64,000 bases of DNA from positions 682,001 through 746,000 of the forward strand of contig NZ_JAASQN010000002.1 in assembly GCF_011762125.1 (NCBI RefSeq), given 5' to 3'. The number at the start of each line of letters is the position of its first letter. Within the stretch, counting starts at the first letter, position 1. The notes under the pieces were generated by a model. It saw only the letters and a list, made by a program, of their open reading frames with translations, had not been told where the DNA came from and searched no databases. The DNA is from Sphingopyxis panaciterrae (GTDB lineage: Bacteria > Pseudomonadota > Alphaproteobacteria > Sphingomonadales > Sphingomonadaceae). Made by a program: the position numbers and the translations under genes. Below, piece by piece: positions 53,615-62,252 of the stretch.

Positions 53615-55063
53615 ATGCTTGATCTCAAGACGATTCTGGTCGTCACGCTGGCAACGGCGAGCCTTCAGGCGGTCGTCTGGATTTTTGTCTGGCGCGCGTG
53701 GCGCCATCTTTATGAGCTTAAATTTCTGGCGGCGGGTTTTGTCGCAATCGCGGTGGGGGTGCTGCTGATGATCATGCGGCAGGATCAGCCCGCGGCGTGG
53801 GAGATCATCTTTCACAACACGATCATCAAACTCGGGCTTGTGCTGCTCGCCGAGGGCCTGGCGCGCTTTCTGGGGCAACCGCGCTATAGCTGGGTCGGCA
53901 TTTCGTTGCTCATTTTCCAGATCATCGTCTGGAACAGCGCGGTCGCCGAAGATCCGGGCAATATCGCAATCCGCATCCACGCATCGACCTTCTTCACGGT
54001 CGTCCTGATGTCGCTGATGTGCCTCGGCCTCGCACGCGACCGGACGCAGCCCCCACTACTGCGCTGGACCACGATAGCGGTGCTCGCCGAATATATGGCA
54101 GCCAGCATCGTCCAGAGCATCTTCGAGCTCCAGCTGCCAGCCAGCTTTCAGAGCGCGCCGATCCTCGCCGACCGCAACTCCTGGTATCTGCTGCAGGGCA
54201 CTTTATTCCTGATCGCGCTCTTTGCCTGCCTGCTGTTCATGGTGAGTTCGCGGCTGTCGGCCGATCTGCGCGAAAAGAACGAAATATTGTCCCGCGAGGT
54301 GGTCGAGCGGCGGCGGCTGGAAAGCCAATTGCATGCAAGTCTCGAGACCGAACGCGCATTGCGCGAGGAGCAGGCCGATTTCATGCGCATCGTCAGCCAT
54401 GAATTCCGCACCCCGCTCGCGATCATCCGCAACGCGGCGGAGATGATCAGCCTCGTCGGCGACAAATCACCGCAGGCGACCCGCGAACGGCTTGCCGGTA
54501 TCGACGAAGCGCTCAATCGCCTGTTTTCGCTGATTGATCGCTTCATGACGAACGACCGCGATCACAGTTTCCAGCCCGAAGCGGTCCGAATCGGATCGAT
54601 CATCGCGCAAGTCCAGACGCATTTCAGAATGACCAATCGCGGCGATCGCCTGGATATCGCTGTCGACGATCCGGACATCGTGTTCCTTGCCGATTCCGAA
54701 ATGATGGCGACGGTCGTCATCAACCTGGTCGACAACGCCCTCAAATATTCGCCCGCCGATCAATCGGTTCATATCATGGTCCGAAAAGAGAGCCGATGGA
54801 TGGTGATCGAGGTTCGCGATCGCGGCATGGGTATTCCCGATGCCGAATCGGGCAAGGTCGGGCGCCGCTTCTTTCGCGCATCCAATGCCAAAGCGGCGAC
54901 GGGGACCGGCCTGGGCGTCTATTCGGCGCGACGCTTTCTCGCCTACCACGGCGGCACCTTAGAACTCGCCCCCAATGGCGAGGGGGGAACCGCCGCCATC
55001 ATACACATCCCCTTACCGAAAGGGTTGCCTGACCGGCTCCCGTCGGAAGAGGTCGCGGCATGA
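53615..55063 (+). CDS. Membrane sensor histidine kinase
   Basis: A 482-residue kinase. The start at 53615 (MLDLKTILVVTLATASLQ) begins the first membrane helix; upstream in-frame ATG adds a short non-hydrophobic leader. About seven hydrophobic segments occupy residues 1-220 without a clear periplasmic domain, suggesting sensing within the membrane. A coiled coil (LREKNEILSREVVERRRLESQLHASLETERALREEQ) leads to the H-box SHEFRTPLAIIRNAAEM. The ATP domain has NLVDNALKYSP (N), VRDRGMGIPD (G1) and GTGLGVYSARRFL (G2). It overlaps the response-regulator gene by 4 bases and forms a cognate pair with it. Confidence 0.92.
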   Translation: MLDLKTILVVTLATASLQAVVWIFVWRAWRHLYELKFLAAGFVAIAVGVLLMIMRQDQPAAWEIIFHNTIIKLGLVLLAEGLARFLGQPRYSWVGISLLIFQIIVWNSAVAEDPGNIAIRIHASTFFTVVLMSLMCLGLARDRTQPPLLRWTTIAVLAEYMAASIVQSIFELQLPASFQSAPILADRNSWYLLQGTLFLIALFACLLFMVSSRLSADLREKNEILSREVVERRRLESQLHASLETERALREEQADFMRIVSHEFRTPLAIIRNAAEMISLVGDKSPQATRERLAGIDEALNRLFSLIDRFMTNDRDHSFQPEAVRIGSIIAQVQTHFRMTNRGDRLDIAVDDPDIVFLADSEMMATVVINLVDNALKYSPADQSVHIMVRKESRWMVIEVRDRGMGIPDAESGKVGRRFFRASNAKAATGTGLGVYSARRFLAYHGGTLELAPNGEGGTAAIIHIPLPKGLPDRLPSEEVAA

Positions 55064-55752
55064 TGCAAATCCTGATCGTCGAGGACGAACCGCGCTTGCG
55101 CCAGGATCTGGGCGATTATCTGGAGTTGAGCGGCTTCGCGGTTGCAACGGCCGGAACCGCACAGGCGATGCGGCAGGCGCTGACGGAAGGCCCTGCCCCC
55201 GCGATCATCATCCTCGACGTCGGGCTACCCGACGGGAATGGCTTCGACCTGGCGACCGAAATCCGTGCAGCGCATCGCTGCGGCATCATCATGCTGACCG
55301 CGTTCGGCGACAGCGACAGCCGCATCCGGGGTTTCGACAGCGGCGCCGACATCTATCTCGTCAAACACAGCACCTTGCGCGAAATCGAAGCCGCGATACG
55401 CAGCTTGTTGCGGCGCACCGCCAATCCGCCGGCGCTCGGGAACGATGCCGATCGATGGATATTGGACGCCAGCAACTGGAGGCTGATCGCGCCGAACCGC
55501 CAGGCGCTGAAACTGACGGCAACCGAGTTCGCCTTTCTGACCTTGTTGTGTCAGCAAAAGGGCGAAGTCTGCCGCCGTGAAGAACTGGTAGAGGCCCTCT
55601 CCAGGCCGCGGGTCCAGTTCGACAATCGCCATCTCGACGCCATCGTCAGCCGGCTGCGGCGCAAGATCGAAAGCGCCACCCAACTCCCGTCGGCGATCAA
55701 GGTCGTCTATGGTGTCGGCTACACCTTTACTGCCCCCGTAATGGTGGAGTGA
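55060..55752 (+). CDS. OmpR-family response regulator
   Basis: A 230-residue regulator. The receiver domain has the acidic pair in VEDEPRLR, the phosphoacceptor Asp in IIILDVGLPDGNGF (about residue 52), Thr in IIMLTAFGDSD and Lys in IYLVKHSTL (the usual Lys-Pro is Lys-His). The winged-helix effector domain is LKLTATEFAFLTLLCQQKGEVCRREELVEAL … LDAIVSRLRRKIESA … IKVVYGVGYTF. The start ATG overlaps the kinase stop. The likely targets are its own operon and the divergent autotransporter gene, through the 10-bp repeats at 53491-53520. Confidence 0.92.
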   Translation: MMQILIVEDEPRLRQDLGDYLELSGFAVATAGTAQAMRQALTEGPAPAIIILDVGLPDGNGFDLATEIRAAHRCGIIMLTAFGDSDSRIRGFDSGADIYLVKHSTLREIEAAIRSLLRRTANPPALGNDADRWILDASNWRLIAPNRQALKLTATEFAFLTLLCQQKGEVCRREELVEALSRPRVQFDNRHLDAIVSRLRRKIESATQLPSAIKVVYGVGYTFTAPVMVE

Positions 55753-56039
55753 GCTTCGGATCAGCTACGCATTCCAAATTTCCTCTGTTCCAATCTTCAA
55801 TCACGCCCAATGGCGGGCACGGAAGCAAGAACGAACGGCAGCAAGCGGGATCAGCTTTGAACCAACTGAACGTCCAATTTCGGGCGCTCAGCTGTCGCTC
55901 GACTGTGCCGATCGAATAACGATTTCGAGGCTGACGTTCAACGCATTCGAACAGACCCTGCTGATCCAGTATGGTATCAGCGCAGGCATCGATTGATTCA
56001 AGAACGGGTGGCGGCGCAACGCGATCAGCTCGGACGGAC
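55753..56039. other. 287-bp convergent spacer
   Basis: Between the response-regulator gene and the leftward acyl-CoA synthetase gene. Short open frames exist on both strands, but none has a ribosome site or recognisable product. No terminator hairpin with T-run was seen. Confidence 0.5.
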
Positions 56040-57581
56040 CTACACGGCGGTGCTGCGATTTTCCCAGAAAGGCGCGCGCAAGTCACGTTTCAGCACCTTG
56101 CCGGTTGGCGACAAAGGCAAGGTCGCGCGAATCTCTAGCGAGCGCGGACTCTTGTATGGAGCGATTTCTGCCCGGCAATGGTCGCGCAAGGCTTGAAGTT
56201 CGATTTCCGCGCCTTCATGAAGCACAAGCACCGCATGGACCGCTTCGCCATATTCGTCATCGGGGATTCCCACCACCGCCGCCTCGCGCACGGCCGGATG
56301 CCGAAGGATGACGTTCTCGACTTCGCCTGAAAAGACATTCTCACCACCGGTAATGATCATGTCCTTGGCGCGATCGCAGATATAGAGAAACCCGTCCTCA
56401 TCCTGATAGGCGATGTCACCGGTCCGAACCCACCCATCTTCGGTTATCGCTTTCGCGGTCTCCTCGGGCTTGTTGAGATATCCGGTCATCTGTCCGGGGC
56501 CCCGTGCCCAAATTTCCCCGACCTCACCCAAGGCAACCGGATGGCCGTCCGCATCGACGACCTTGACCTCCACGGTCGTGAAGGGGGTACCCACCGACAG
56601 ACCCTTGGGACTACCGACGAACTGCCAGCGCGGATGCAGGAACGAAATCGCGGGTCCCATTTCCGTCTGACCATAGGTGTGGACCAGTGAAACCTGAGGC
56701 AGATCCTCTTTCAGCCTCGCCAGGATCGGCTCCGGCATGGGGGAGCCGCCGAAGAGCAGTCCGTTGAGCGACTGCAGCTTCGCTGGCGCATAGGTCTTAT
56801 CTTCCATCATCATCTGCACCATCGTGGGAAGGATGAGGAGCTTGGTGACCTTCTGTTGTTCGACGTTCCGGACCAGTTGGTCGGCGACGAAGCGCGGCAT
56901 GAATATATGCGTACTGCCGCTGACAAGGCCGGCCTGCAGCATGATGCCGCCAGCCACATGAAAGAGCGGCGCCGTATGCAGCAGGCGATCTTCTTCGCCG
57001 ATACCTGTCGCCATGGCGACGCTGATCGAATTGATCCACATCGCACCGTGCGAAAGCATCACGCCCTTCGAGCGGCCCGTGGTACCGCCGGTATAGAATA
57101 TACCCGCAAGATCCTTGGGTGCCGGCTCATACTCTGGCGCACGATCGCTGGCCTTGATCAATTGCTCGCTGACAACATCTCCGGCAGCGCCTTCGGCGTC
57201 GATGCCAACTATCAATAAATCGTCGCGGGCGGTCCGAAGCAATTCAGCCTCGGTCAGAAAATTGCGGTCGGCAAACAGGACGCGAATGTTCGAATCCTCG
57301 ATCGCATAGCCATTCTCGGCCGTCGACCACCGGATGTTCATCGGCACAATGACGGCCCCAGCCGCCCAGATCGCGCACTCGGCCTCCAGATAGGCCCGGC
57401 TGTTGAGAGCGAGAATTCCGATGCGATCACCGCGCCCCACGCCGAGGGACCGCAGCCCTTCGGCGAGCCGCAGAACGCGGTCTTCAAAGCGGCGCCAGTC
57501 GTGCTGCGTCTCGCCCTCGATCATCGCGACTTCGCGCGCCCGGAAACGGGCGTGCCGGCGCATCGCCTGGAGCAACGACAT
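56040..57581 (-). CDS. AMP-forming acyl-CoA synthetase/ligase
   Basis: A 513-residue ANL-superfamily enzyme that adenylates a carboxylic acid and makes its CoA thioester. Motifs: the P-loop-like IFYTGGTTGRSKGVMLSH (A3), LHTAPLFHVAGGIMLQ, HTYGQTEMGP (A5), GWVRTGDIAYQDEDGFLYICDRAKDMIITGGENVFSGEVENVI (A7-A8) and PLSPTGKVLKRDL with the catalytic Lys (A10). It resembles fatty-acid or aromatic-acid ligases. It lies 153 bases downstream of the TonB receptor gene on the same strand and close to a flavin monooxygenase, cupin and MFS gene, so it probably activates an acid from that catabolic pathway. Confidence 0.88.
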   Translation of the reverse strand: MSLLQAMRRHARFRAREVAMIEGETQHDWRRFEDRVLRLAEGLRSLGVGRGDRIGILALNSRAYLEAECAIWAAGAVIVPMNIRWSTAENGYAIEDSNIRVLFADRNFLTEAELLRTARDDLLIVGIDAEGAAGDVVSEQLIKASDRAPEYEPAPKDLAGIFYTGGTTGRSKGVMLSHGAMWINSISVAMATGIGEEDRLLHTAPLFHVAGGIMLQAGLVSGSTHIFMPRFVADQLVRNVEQQKVTKLLILPTMVQMMMEDKTYAPAKLQSLNGLLFGGSPMPEPILARLKEDLPQVSLVHTYGQTEMGPAISFLHPRWQFVGSPKGLSVGTPFTTVEVKVVDADGHPVALGEVGEIWARGPGQMTGYLNKPEETAKAITEDGWVRTGDIAYQDEDGFLYICDRAKDMIITGGENVFSGEVENVILRHPAVREAAVVGIPDDEYGEAVHAVLVLHEGAEIELQALRDHCRAEIAPYKSPRSLEIRATLPLSPTGKVLKRDLRAPFWENRSTAV

Positions 57582-57734
57582 CAGGCTCTACGACGAAGCA
57601 TGTGCGAGGGCGCATCGAGACGCGCGCCGTACCGGATCTGTAATGACGGAATTCAAATCAACCTCCCATTTTTATATTTTTGGATATCCATGTCCGGATC
57701 GGCTTCCCGGCAGCACGGCGGCCGCTGCTGCGCC

Positions 57735-59930
57735 TCAGAATTTCGTTTCGAGTGTCACACCATAGGTCCGCGGTTCGCCAGGAGATGCCACGGTGCCGAC
57801 GCTCGCCGCCGAGGCGGTCGTCGCATAATATTTGTTGGCGAGGTTGCGGCCCCAGACCGAAATCTTGTGGTGATCGTCGAAACTAATCGAAGCGCGGGCG
57901 TTCACCAGCGAGTAGGATTTCTGGAACAGATAATTATCCGGTTCCCAGAAGAAGCCGTCGTTATAGGTGTAGGTGACATTGAAATCGGCGGTCAGGCCCG
58001 ATTGGAGCGGCAGCGAATAATCGACCGCGACATTGCCGGTCACGCGCGGCGACCGGATCAGCTCCTTCCCCGCTGCGTCCCCGATTACGACAGCATTTCC
58101 TCCCGCCGGAAGCGGCACCGCAAAAGCCGCGCCGGGGAAAGATTTATACTCGCCCTTCAGATATTCGAAACTGCCCGAGAGACGAAGCCGCTCGGTCACG
58201 AGCGCCTCGAAATCCACGTCCAGACCATAGACTTCGGCGCGGGCAGCGTTTCGAACGGTCTGGACGCCGAGCACGAACTGGCTGAGCTGGATGTCGCGAA
58301 AGTCGTAAAAGAAGGCCGCGATATTCAGGCGAAGTCGGCGATCGAACAGACTCGACTTGAAGCCAAGCTCATAGGCGTCGAGCACTTCGGGGCGAAAAGG
58401 CGGGTTGGTGAGATTGCTCGGATTATACCCCCCGCTTCTAAAACCGCGGTTGTAGCTCGCATAAGCGAGAACATCCTCCGCAAGATCATGGTCGACAGCG
58501 ACGCGCCAAGTCAGCTTGTTGAAGGTTGCATCGGTGCCGTCCGGCACGATGGTGGGACGGGTTACAGTCCCATCAAGCGCTGTCAGGATGACGTCGCCCG
58601 AAAGACCCCGCTTTTCCGAATTGTAGCGCGCGCCCAATGTAATGCGCGTGCCCTCGGCAACTGAATAGGTGCCTTGGGCATAGCCGGCATAGGCACGCGT
58701 CGACTGCGCGCCGTAAACCGCGCGGGTGATAAGCGTCGGGAAACTGGTCCCCGAAAACAAGACCGACTGCCGTCCATTGGCGTCGAAAAAATAGGCGCCG
58801 GCGGTCCATTCGAGCGCGTCCGGCGACCCTCCGGAAAGCTGAAGCTCTTGGCTGAATTGACGCTCGTGAACCGCGGTTTCGAAACGGAGTACCGGTGCCG
58901 CCGTTCCGTCGCCATCGAACGCGAAGGCGTAATTGGAACGCCGGTAGGCAGTGATGCTGGTCAAGGTGATGTCGTCAAAGCTGTGCGTTGCGGTCAGACT
59001 GACGCCCCCCGCCCTCGACCGGAAGAACTGGTCGAAGCTGGCCTGGACGCCGTAGCGAGGCCCAACATAAGGTTGCCCGTTGCTCCCCAGAAACCCATCG
59101 GCGAAGCGGGTTGCAAGGCCGGTGTCCGAATCCCACTCGCCATAGTCACCGGACAGCACAATGCGGGTATCGGGGCCGGGCTCGATCAAGATTTTCGAGC
59201 GCGCGAGAAAACTGTCGCTGACGTTGACATCGGTGCCGGTCACCGTGTTGAAGCCCCATCCCTTGCCCTGGTTGCGATAGTCCAGCGCGAGATCGGCCGA
59301 CACATCCTGGGCAAGGCCTCCGGTTACATAACCACTGGCCGTTACGGTTGCGTAATTCTGATACCCCGCCTTGGCTGTAAATCCGGGGGTCGAAGAGGGA
59401 TCGCGCGTGATGATCTGGATCAGGCCGCCCGTCGCGTTCCGGCCGAACAACGTTCCCTGCGGCCCCTTGAGCACTTCGACGCGCTCGACATTCGCGAGGC
59501 TGCCCATCGCGGTCGCCTTCGAACCATAATAGACGCCGTCGACATAGGTCGCGACCGGACTTTCAACGCCTGGGCCATTGCTCGAGCTTCCGATACCGCG
59601 CAGGAAGGGTGAGCTCAGCCCGACGCCGCGAACGACCACGAGGCCGGGGGTGACCATAGCAAGATCGGCCGTATTCTCGATACCTGACGCTTGCAGCCGC
59701 TCCCCCGAAAAGGCCTGCACCGCGATGGGAACCGATTGGAGCGACTGCTCGCGTCGCTGCGCCGTAACGACGATATCCGACAGGCCGCCCCGTACATCGG
59801 GATTCTCGGAAGAGCTGGAGGGAGCGGACGGCTGCTCCGGCGAGCCCGGCTTCTCCTGCTCCTGCGCCCAGCTCGGTGGAGTAAGGGTCAGCGCCGCGAT
59901 ACCCACCAAAGTAAAAACGATTGCGCGCAT
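57735..59930 (-). CDS. TonB-dependent receptor of the catabolic block
   Basis: A 731-residue outer-membrane receptor. The start at 59930 (MRAIVFTLVGIAALTLTPPSWAQ) follows AAGGATC and begins a clear signal peptide. The TonB-box region is DIVVTAQRREQSLQSVPIAVQAFSG. The plug shows SSPFLRGIGSSSNGPGVESPVATYVDGVYYG and NVERVEVLKGPQGTLFGRNATGGLIQIITR. The barrel ends TYGVTLETKF. A shared 24-bp element with candidate operators lies about 60 bases upstream. It is presumably the uptake route for the compound handled by the adjacent monooxygenase, transporter and ligase genes. Confidence 0.9.
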   Translation of the reverse strand: MRAIVFTLVGIAALTLTPPSWAQEQEKPGSPEQPSAPSSSSENPDVRGGLSDIVVTAQRREQSLQSVPIAVQAFSGERLQASGIENTADLAMVTPGLVVVRGVGLSSPFLRGIGSSSNGPGVESPVATYVDGVYYGSKATAMGSLANVERVEVLKGPQGTLFGRNATGGLIQIITRDPSSTPGFTAKAGYQNYATVTASGYVTGGLAQDVSADLALDYRNQGKGWGFNTVTGTDVNVSDSFLARSKILIEPGPDTRIVLSGDYGEWDSDTGLATRFADGFLGSNGQPYVGPRYGVQASFDQFFRSRAGGVSLTATHSFDDITLTSITAYRRSNYAFAFDGDGTAAPVLRFETAVHERQFSQELQLSGGSPDALEWTAGAYFFDANGRQSVLFSGTSFPTLITRAVYGAQSTRAYAGYAQGTYSVAEGTRITLGARYNSEKRGLSGDVILTALDGTVTRPTIVPDGTDATFNKLTWRVAVDHDLAEDVLAYASYNRGFRSGGYNPSNLTNPPFRPEVLDAYELGFKSSLFDRRLRLNIAAFFYDFRDIQLSQFVLGVQTVRNAARAEVYGLDVDFEALVTERLRLSGSFEYLKGEYKSFPGAAFAVPLPAGGNAVVIGDAAGKELIRSPRVTGNVAVDYSLPLQSGLTADFNVTYTYNDGFFWEPDNYLFQKSYSLVNARASISFDDHHKISVWGRNLANKYYATTASAASVGTVASPGEPRTYGVTLETKF

Positions 59931-59989
59931 GGCCAGATCCTTCTGCCTGTGCCGGTCGGATTCTCCTGTCGGCATGCAGAGGTCTGATT

Positions 59990-60029
59990 AATACCGATCC
60001 GTAAGTCAATTGAAATTTACGTATCGGTA
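59990..60029 (-). promoter_or_regulatory. Candidate operator pair upstream of TonB receptor
   Basis: Two copies of the half-palindrome TACNNATCNGTA (TACCGATCCGTA at 59992-60003 and TACGTATCGGTA at 60018-60029) lie 26 bp apart centre to centre. On the reverse strand a -35-like TTGACT (60009-60004) abuts the first copy. The block 59990-60013 is repeated with two changes upstream of the monooxygenase operon. TetR-type repression is a reasonable guess. Confidence 0.65.
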
Positions 60030-60054
60030 ATTCGATGCGCGTTGCAGGGACCGG

Positions 60055-60795
60055 CTATGCTCCGGGCGTCGACCAGCGGATGAGCGTGGAATCGCTTTTC
60101 GCTTCCAGAACATCGAAGTTTTCGTCCGCGGGAACGAAAAGGAACTGGCCTTCGTCGACGTCGGCCGCGCCGGTTTCTCCCGACACGAACAAGGCTCCCG
60201 CCTCGAGATAATAGACCTGGTCGCGGTGCGTCTCGGAAAGGCGTGCGCGCACGCCGCTGGTCAAAACAATGTGCGAAAACTCCATGCCCGGGGTGTCGAA
60301 CATCACCCGATGCATCACCCCCGGTTCGGTGGTCACGAGCGGCGCCACGTCGGCGGGGTTTCGGAACTGCGGCCGCGGTCGATTGGGCATGCCCGCGGGA
60401 TCGCCGATCTGCGTTTGCGGCAGCAGATGGCCCCAGGCCTCGGTACGAGCAGGACTGAACGCGCAGATCGAATTATAGGGCGACGTAACCGTGAATCTCT
60501 GGGTCGCCGCGCCGACGGGCCTCCACATGAACAGACCAGCCGCGAAATCGACCACTTCGCCATCGCTTTGCATGCGCGCGCAGCCTGCTGCCGTGTAGCA
60601 ATATTCGTCGCGATTATATGCATAGGGCATTGCGTAATCGAGCCCGGCGGCCGATCGGTTGAAACCGATATCGATGCTTGCCGGTCCTCCCCGCAGCCGC
60701 GAGAGGATGCGGCGATGGACCTGGCGGCCGTCGCGGTGCTCGGCGGAAGACAAATTCACTGTCGGCTCAATATCGTCGGGATCGATTACCTGCAT
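60055..60795 (-). CDS. Cupin-domain protein
   Basis: A 246-residue soluble protein. The ATG at 60795 follows GGAG at 7-bp spacing; a much longer open frame upstream belongs to the MFS gene region read out of frame. Two cupin-like halves are visible: YAMPYAYNRDEYCYTAAGCARMQSDGEVVDFAAGLFMWRPVG and ETHRDQVYYLEAGALFVSGETGAADVDEGQFLFVPADENFDVLEAKSDSTLIRWSTPG. It resembles bicupin or EutQ-like sugar/amine-handling proteins. It is the third gene after the monooxygenase and MFS genes. It may be a dioxygenase, isomerase or ligand binder; the catalytic metal ligands are not obvious. Confidence 0.7.
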   Translation of the reverse strand: MQVIDPDDIEPTVNLSSAEHRDGRQVHRRILSRLRGGPASIDIGFNRSAAGLDYAMPYAYNRDEYCYTAAGCARMQSDGEVVDFAAGLFMWRPVGAATQRFTVTSPYNSICAFSPARTEAWGHLLPQTQIGDPAGMPNRPRPQFRNPADVAPLVTTEPGVMHRVMFDTPGMEFSHIVLTSGVRARLSETHRDQVYYLEAGALFVSGETGAADVDEGQFLFVPADENFDVLEAKSDSTLIRWSTPGA

Positions 60796-60842
60796 AAAGA
60801 AACTCCAAATATGGGTGCGCCGGACGCCGGATTCTGGTCCAT

Positions 60843-62225
60843 TCAGTCTGCGAGAGGCGTCGCTGCAGTCTCCACCCCGAGCAAGACGACAAGAAGCGCT
60901 ATCCCGAGCAGGCAAGCCGCGAGGAAGAACATGAAGCCCATTCCGCCGAACGCGGTCAGGATCATCGCCACACCAAAAGGAGCGGCGATCAGGACGAGCC
61001 GCGATAGCGTCAGTGCAAAACTGCTTCCGCGCGCGCGCAGCGACGTCGGAAACAGCTCGGGCAAATAGACGCCGAGGATCAACGTGCAGACGAGATTGAT
61101 CGAAGCCATCAGGATCAAGGCCACGGGGACGAGCCCGGACCCGCGGTCCAGATAGGCGCAAATCACCGCAAGACAGGAGGCTGCGATCGAGGTCGCGGCG
61201 ATCGCCCCGCGCCGGCTCACGCGATTGATGATGAAATATCCCACGACGCTCCCGAGCGGCGCGCCAAGCATGATCACCAGATTGTCGCCAAGCCCGCGGG
61301 CAACCGATCCGCTCGCGAGCAGCACCGTCGGCATCCACGCCACCGCGCTGTTGCTGGTGACGGTCGCCCCGACGGCAAGTCCGGCTCCAAGGATCAACCG
61401 CCAGAAAAGCGGGGCTCGAAAAAGGGCGCTCGCCTTTGCGGATATCTCTGATGGGGAAACGACCACGGTGGTCACTGGCGCGGTATGCGACTTGATCGAT
61501 AACGGCGCCCGCTCAGCCGTGATCCTCGCAAGCGCATCGGTCGCCTTCGCCAATTTTCCTTGCGCGGCGAGCCAGCGTGGCGATTCGGGTATCAGCTGAA
61601 GAGCGACAGCGAGCAGCAGGCCCGCGACTGCCGGCATGAAGAACATCAGGCGCCACGCGCCGATAGGGAGCAAATAGAAAGCGGCGACGGAAGCGACGCT
61701 GCTGGAGGCCGCGACGATGACGCCGAGACCGCTGACCCAAGAGCCGCGGACGCGCGCCGGCAAGACTTCGCTGAGATAGACATAGCCGATCGTCGGCAAG
61801 GCGCCCATGCCGATGGCGGCGAGCGTTCTGGAGGCGATCAGGAACCACATCGTCGGTGCAACGGCACAGAGCAGCGTGCCGAATGTCATCAGCGCGAGGG
61901 ATAGTTGGAGAACCTTGATGCGGCCGATCCGGTCGGCCAGAAAGCCCGCGGCGAATACCCCGACGGCCGCCCCGCCCCCCGCGGCCGAGAAGAACATCGA
62001 GTTCAGCGCGAGCGTCGTCCATTCGTCGCGCAGCAAGCTGGCGGCGATCGCACCTCCCATCGTCAGATCGTAGAAATCGACGAACATCACTGCGCATATC
62101 AACCAGAATATCCGCCGATGCGACGCGGCGGGTCGGGCATCGTTGAGGATTGCGCCGATAGCCGTCTGGATGCTGCAGCCTGTCTCTTCGCTATGTAGCC
62201 CGCTGGGGAGCGCGATTGACGGCAC
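60843..62225 (-). CDS. MFS transporter (sugar/aromatic-acid type)
   Basis: A 460-residue major-facilitator permease with 12 predicted membrane helices. The loop 2-3 motif is GFLADRIGRIKVLQLSL, and PESPRWLAAQGKLAKATDAL after helix 6 is the signature of the sugar-porter/organic-acid-symporter branch (MFS_1/Sugar_tr). It probably takes the substrate from the periplasm to the cytoplasm after passage through the TonB receptor. It lies 27 bases after the monooxygenase gene and 47 before the cupin gene, in one operon. Confidence 0.88.
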   Translation of the reverse strand: MPSIALPSGLHSEETGCSIQTAIGAILNDARPAASHRRIFWLICAVMFVDFYDLTMGGAIAASLLRDEWTTLALNSMFFSAAGGGAAVGVFAAGFLADRIGRIKVLQLSLALMTFGTLLCAVAPTMWFLIASRTLAAIGMGALPTIGYVYLSEVLPARVRGSWVSGLGVIVAASSSVASVAAFYLLPIGAWRLMFFMPAVAGLLLAVALQLIPESPRWLAAQGKLAKATDALARITAERAPLSIKSHTAPVTTVVVSPSEISAKASALFRAPLFWRLILGAGLAVGATVTSNSAVAWMPTVLLASGSVARGLGDNLVIMLGAPLGSVVGYFIINRVSRRGAIAATSIAASCLAVICAYLDRGSGLVPVALILMASINLVCTLILGVYLPELFPTSLRARGSSFALTLSRLVLIAAPFGVAMILTAFGGMGFMFFLAACLLGIALLVVLLGVETAATPLAD

Positions 62226-62252
62226 CGGTTCGACCTTTCCGTCTTTCAGGCG

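Noticed and set aside
60796..61338. Upstream extension of the cupin gene
   Set aside because: It is antiphase to the MFS gene's coding frame; a good ribosome site precedes the ATG at 60795.
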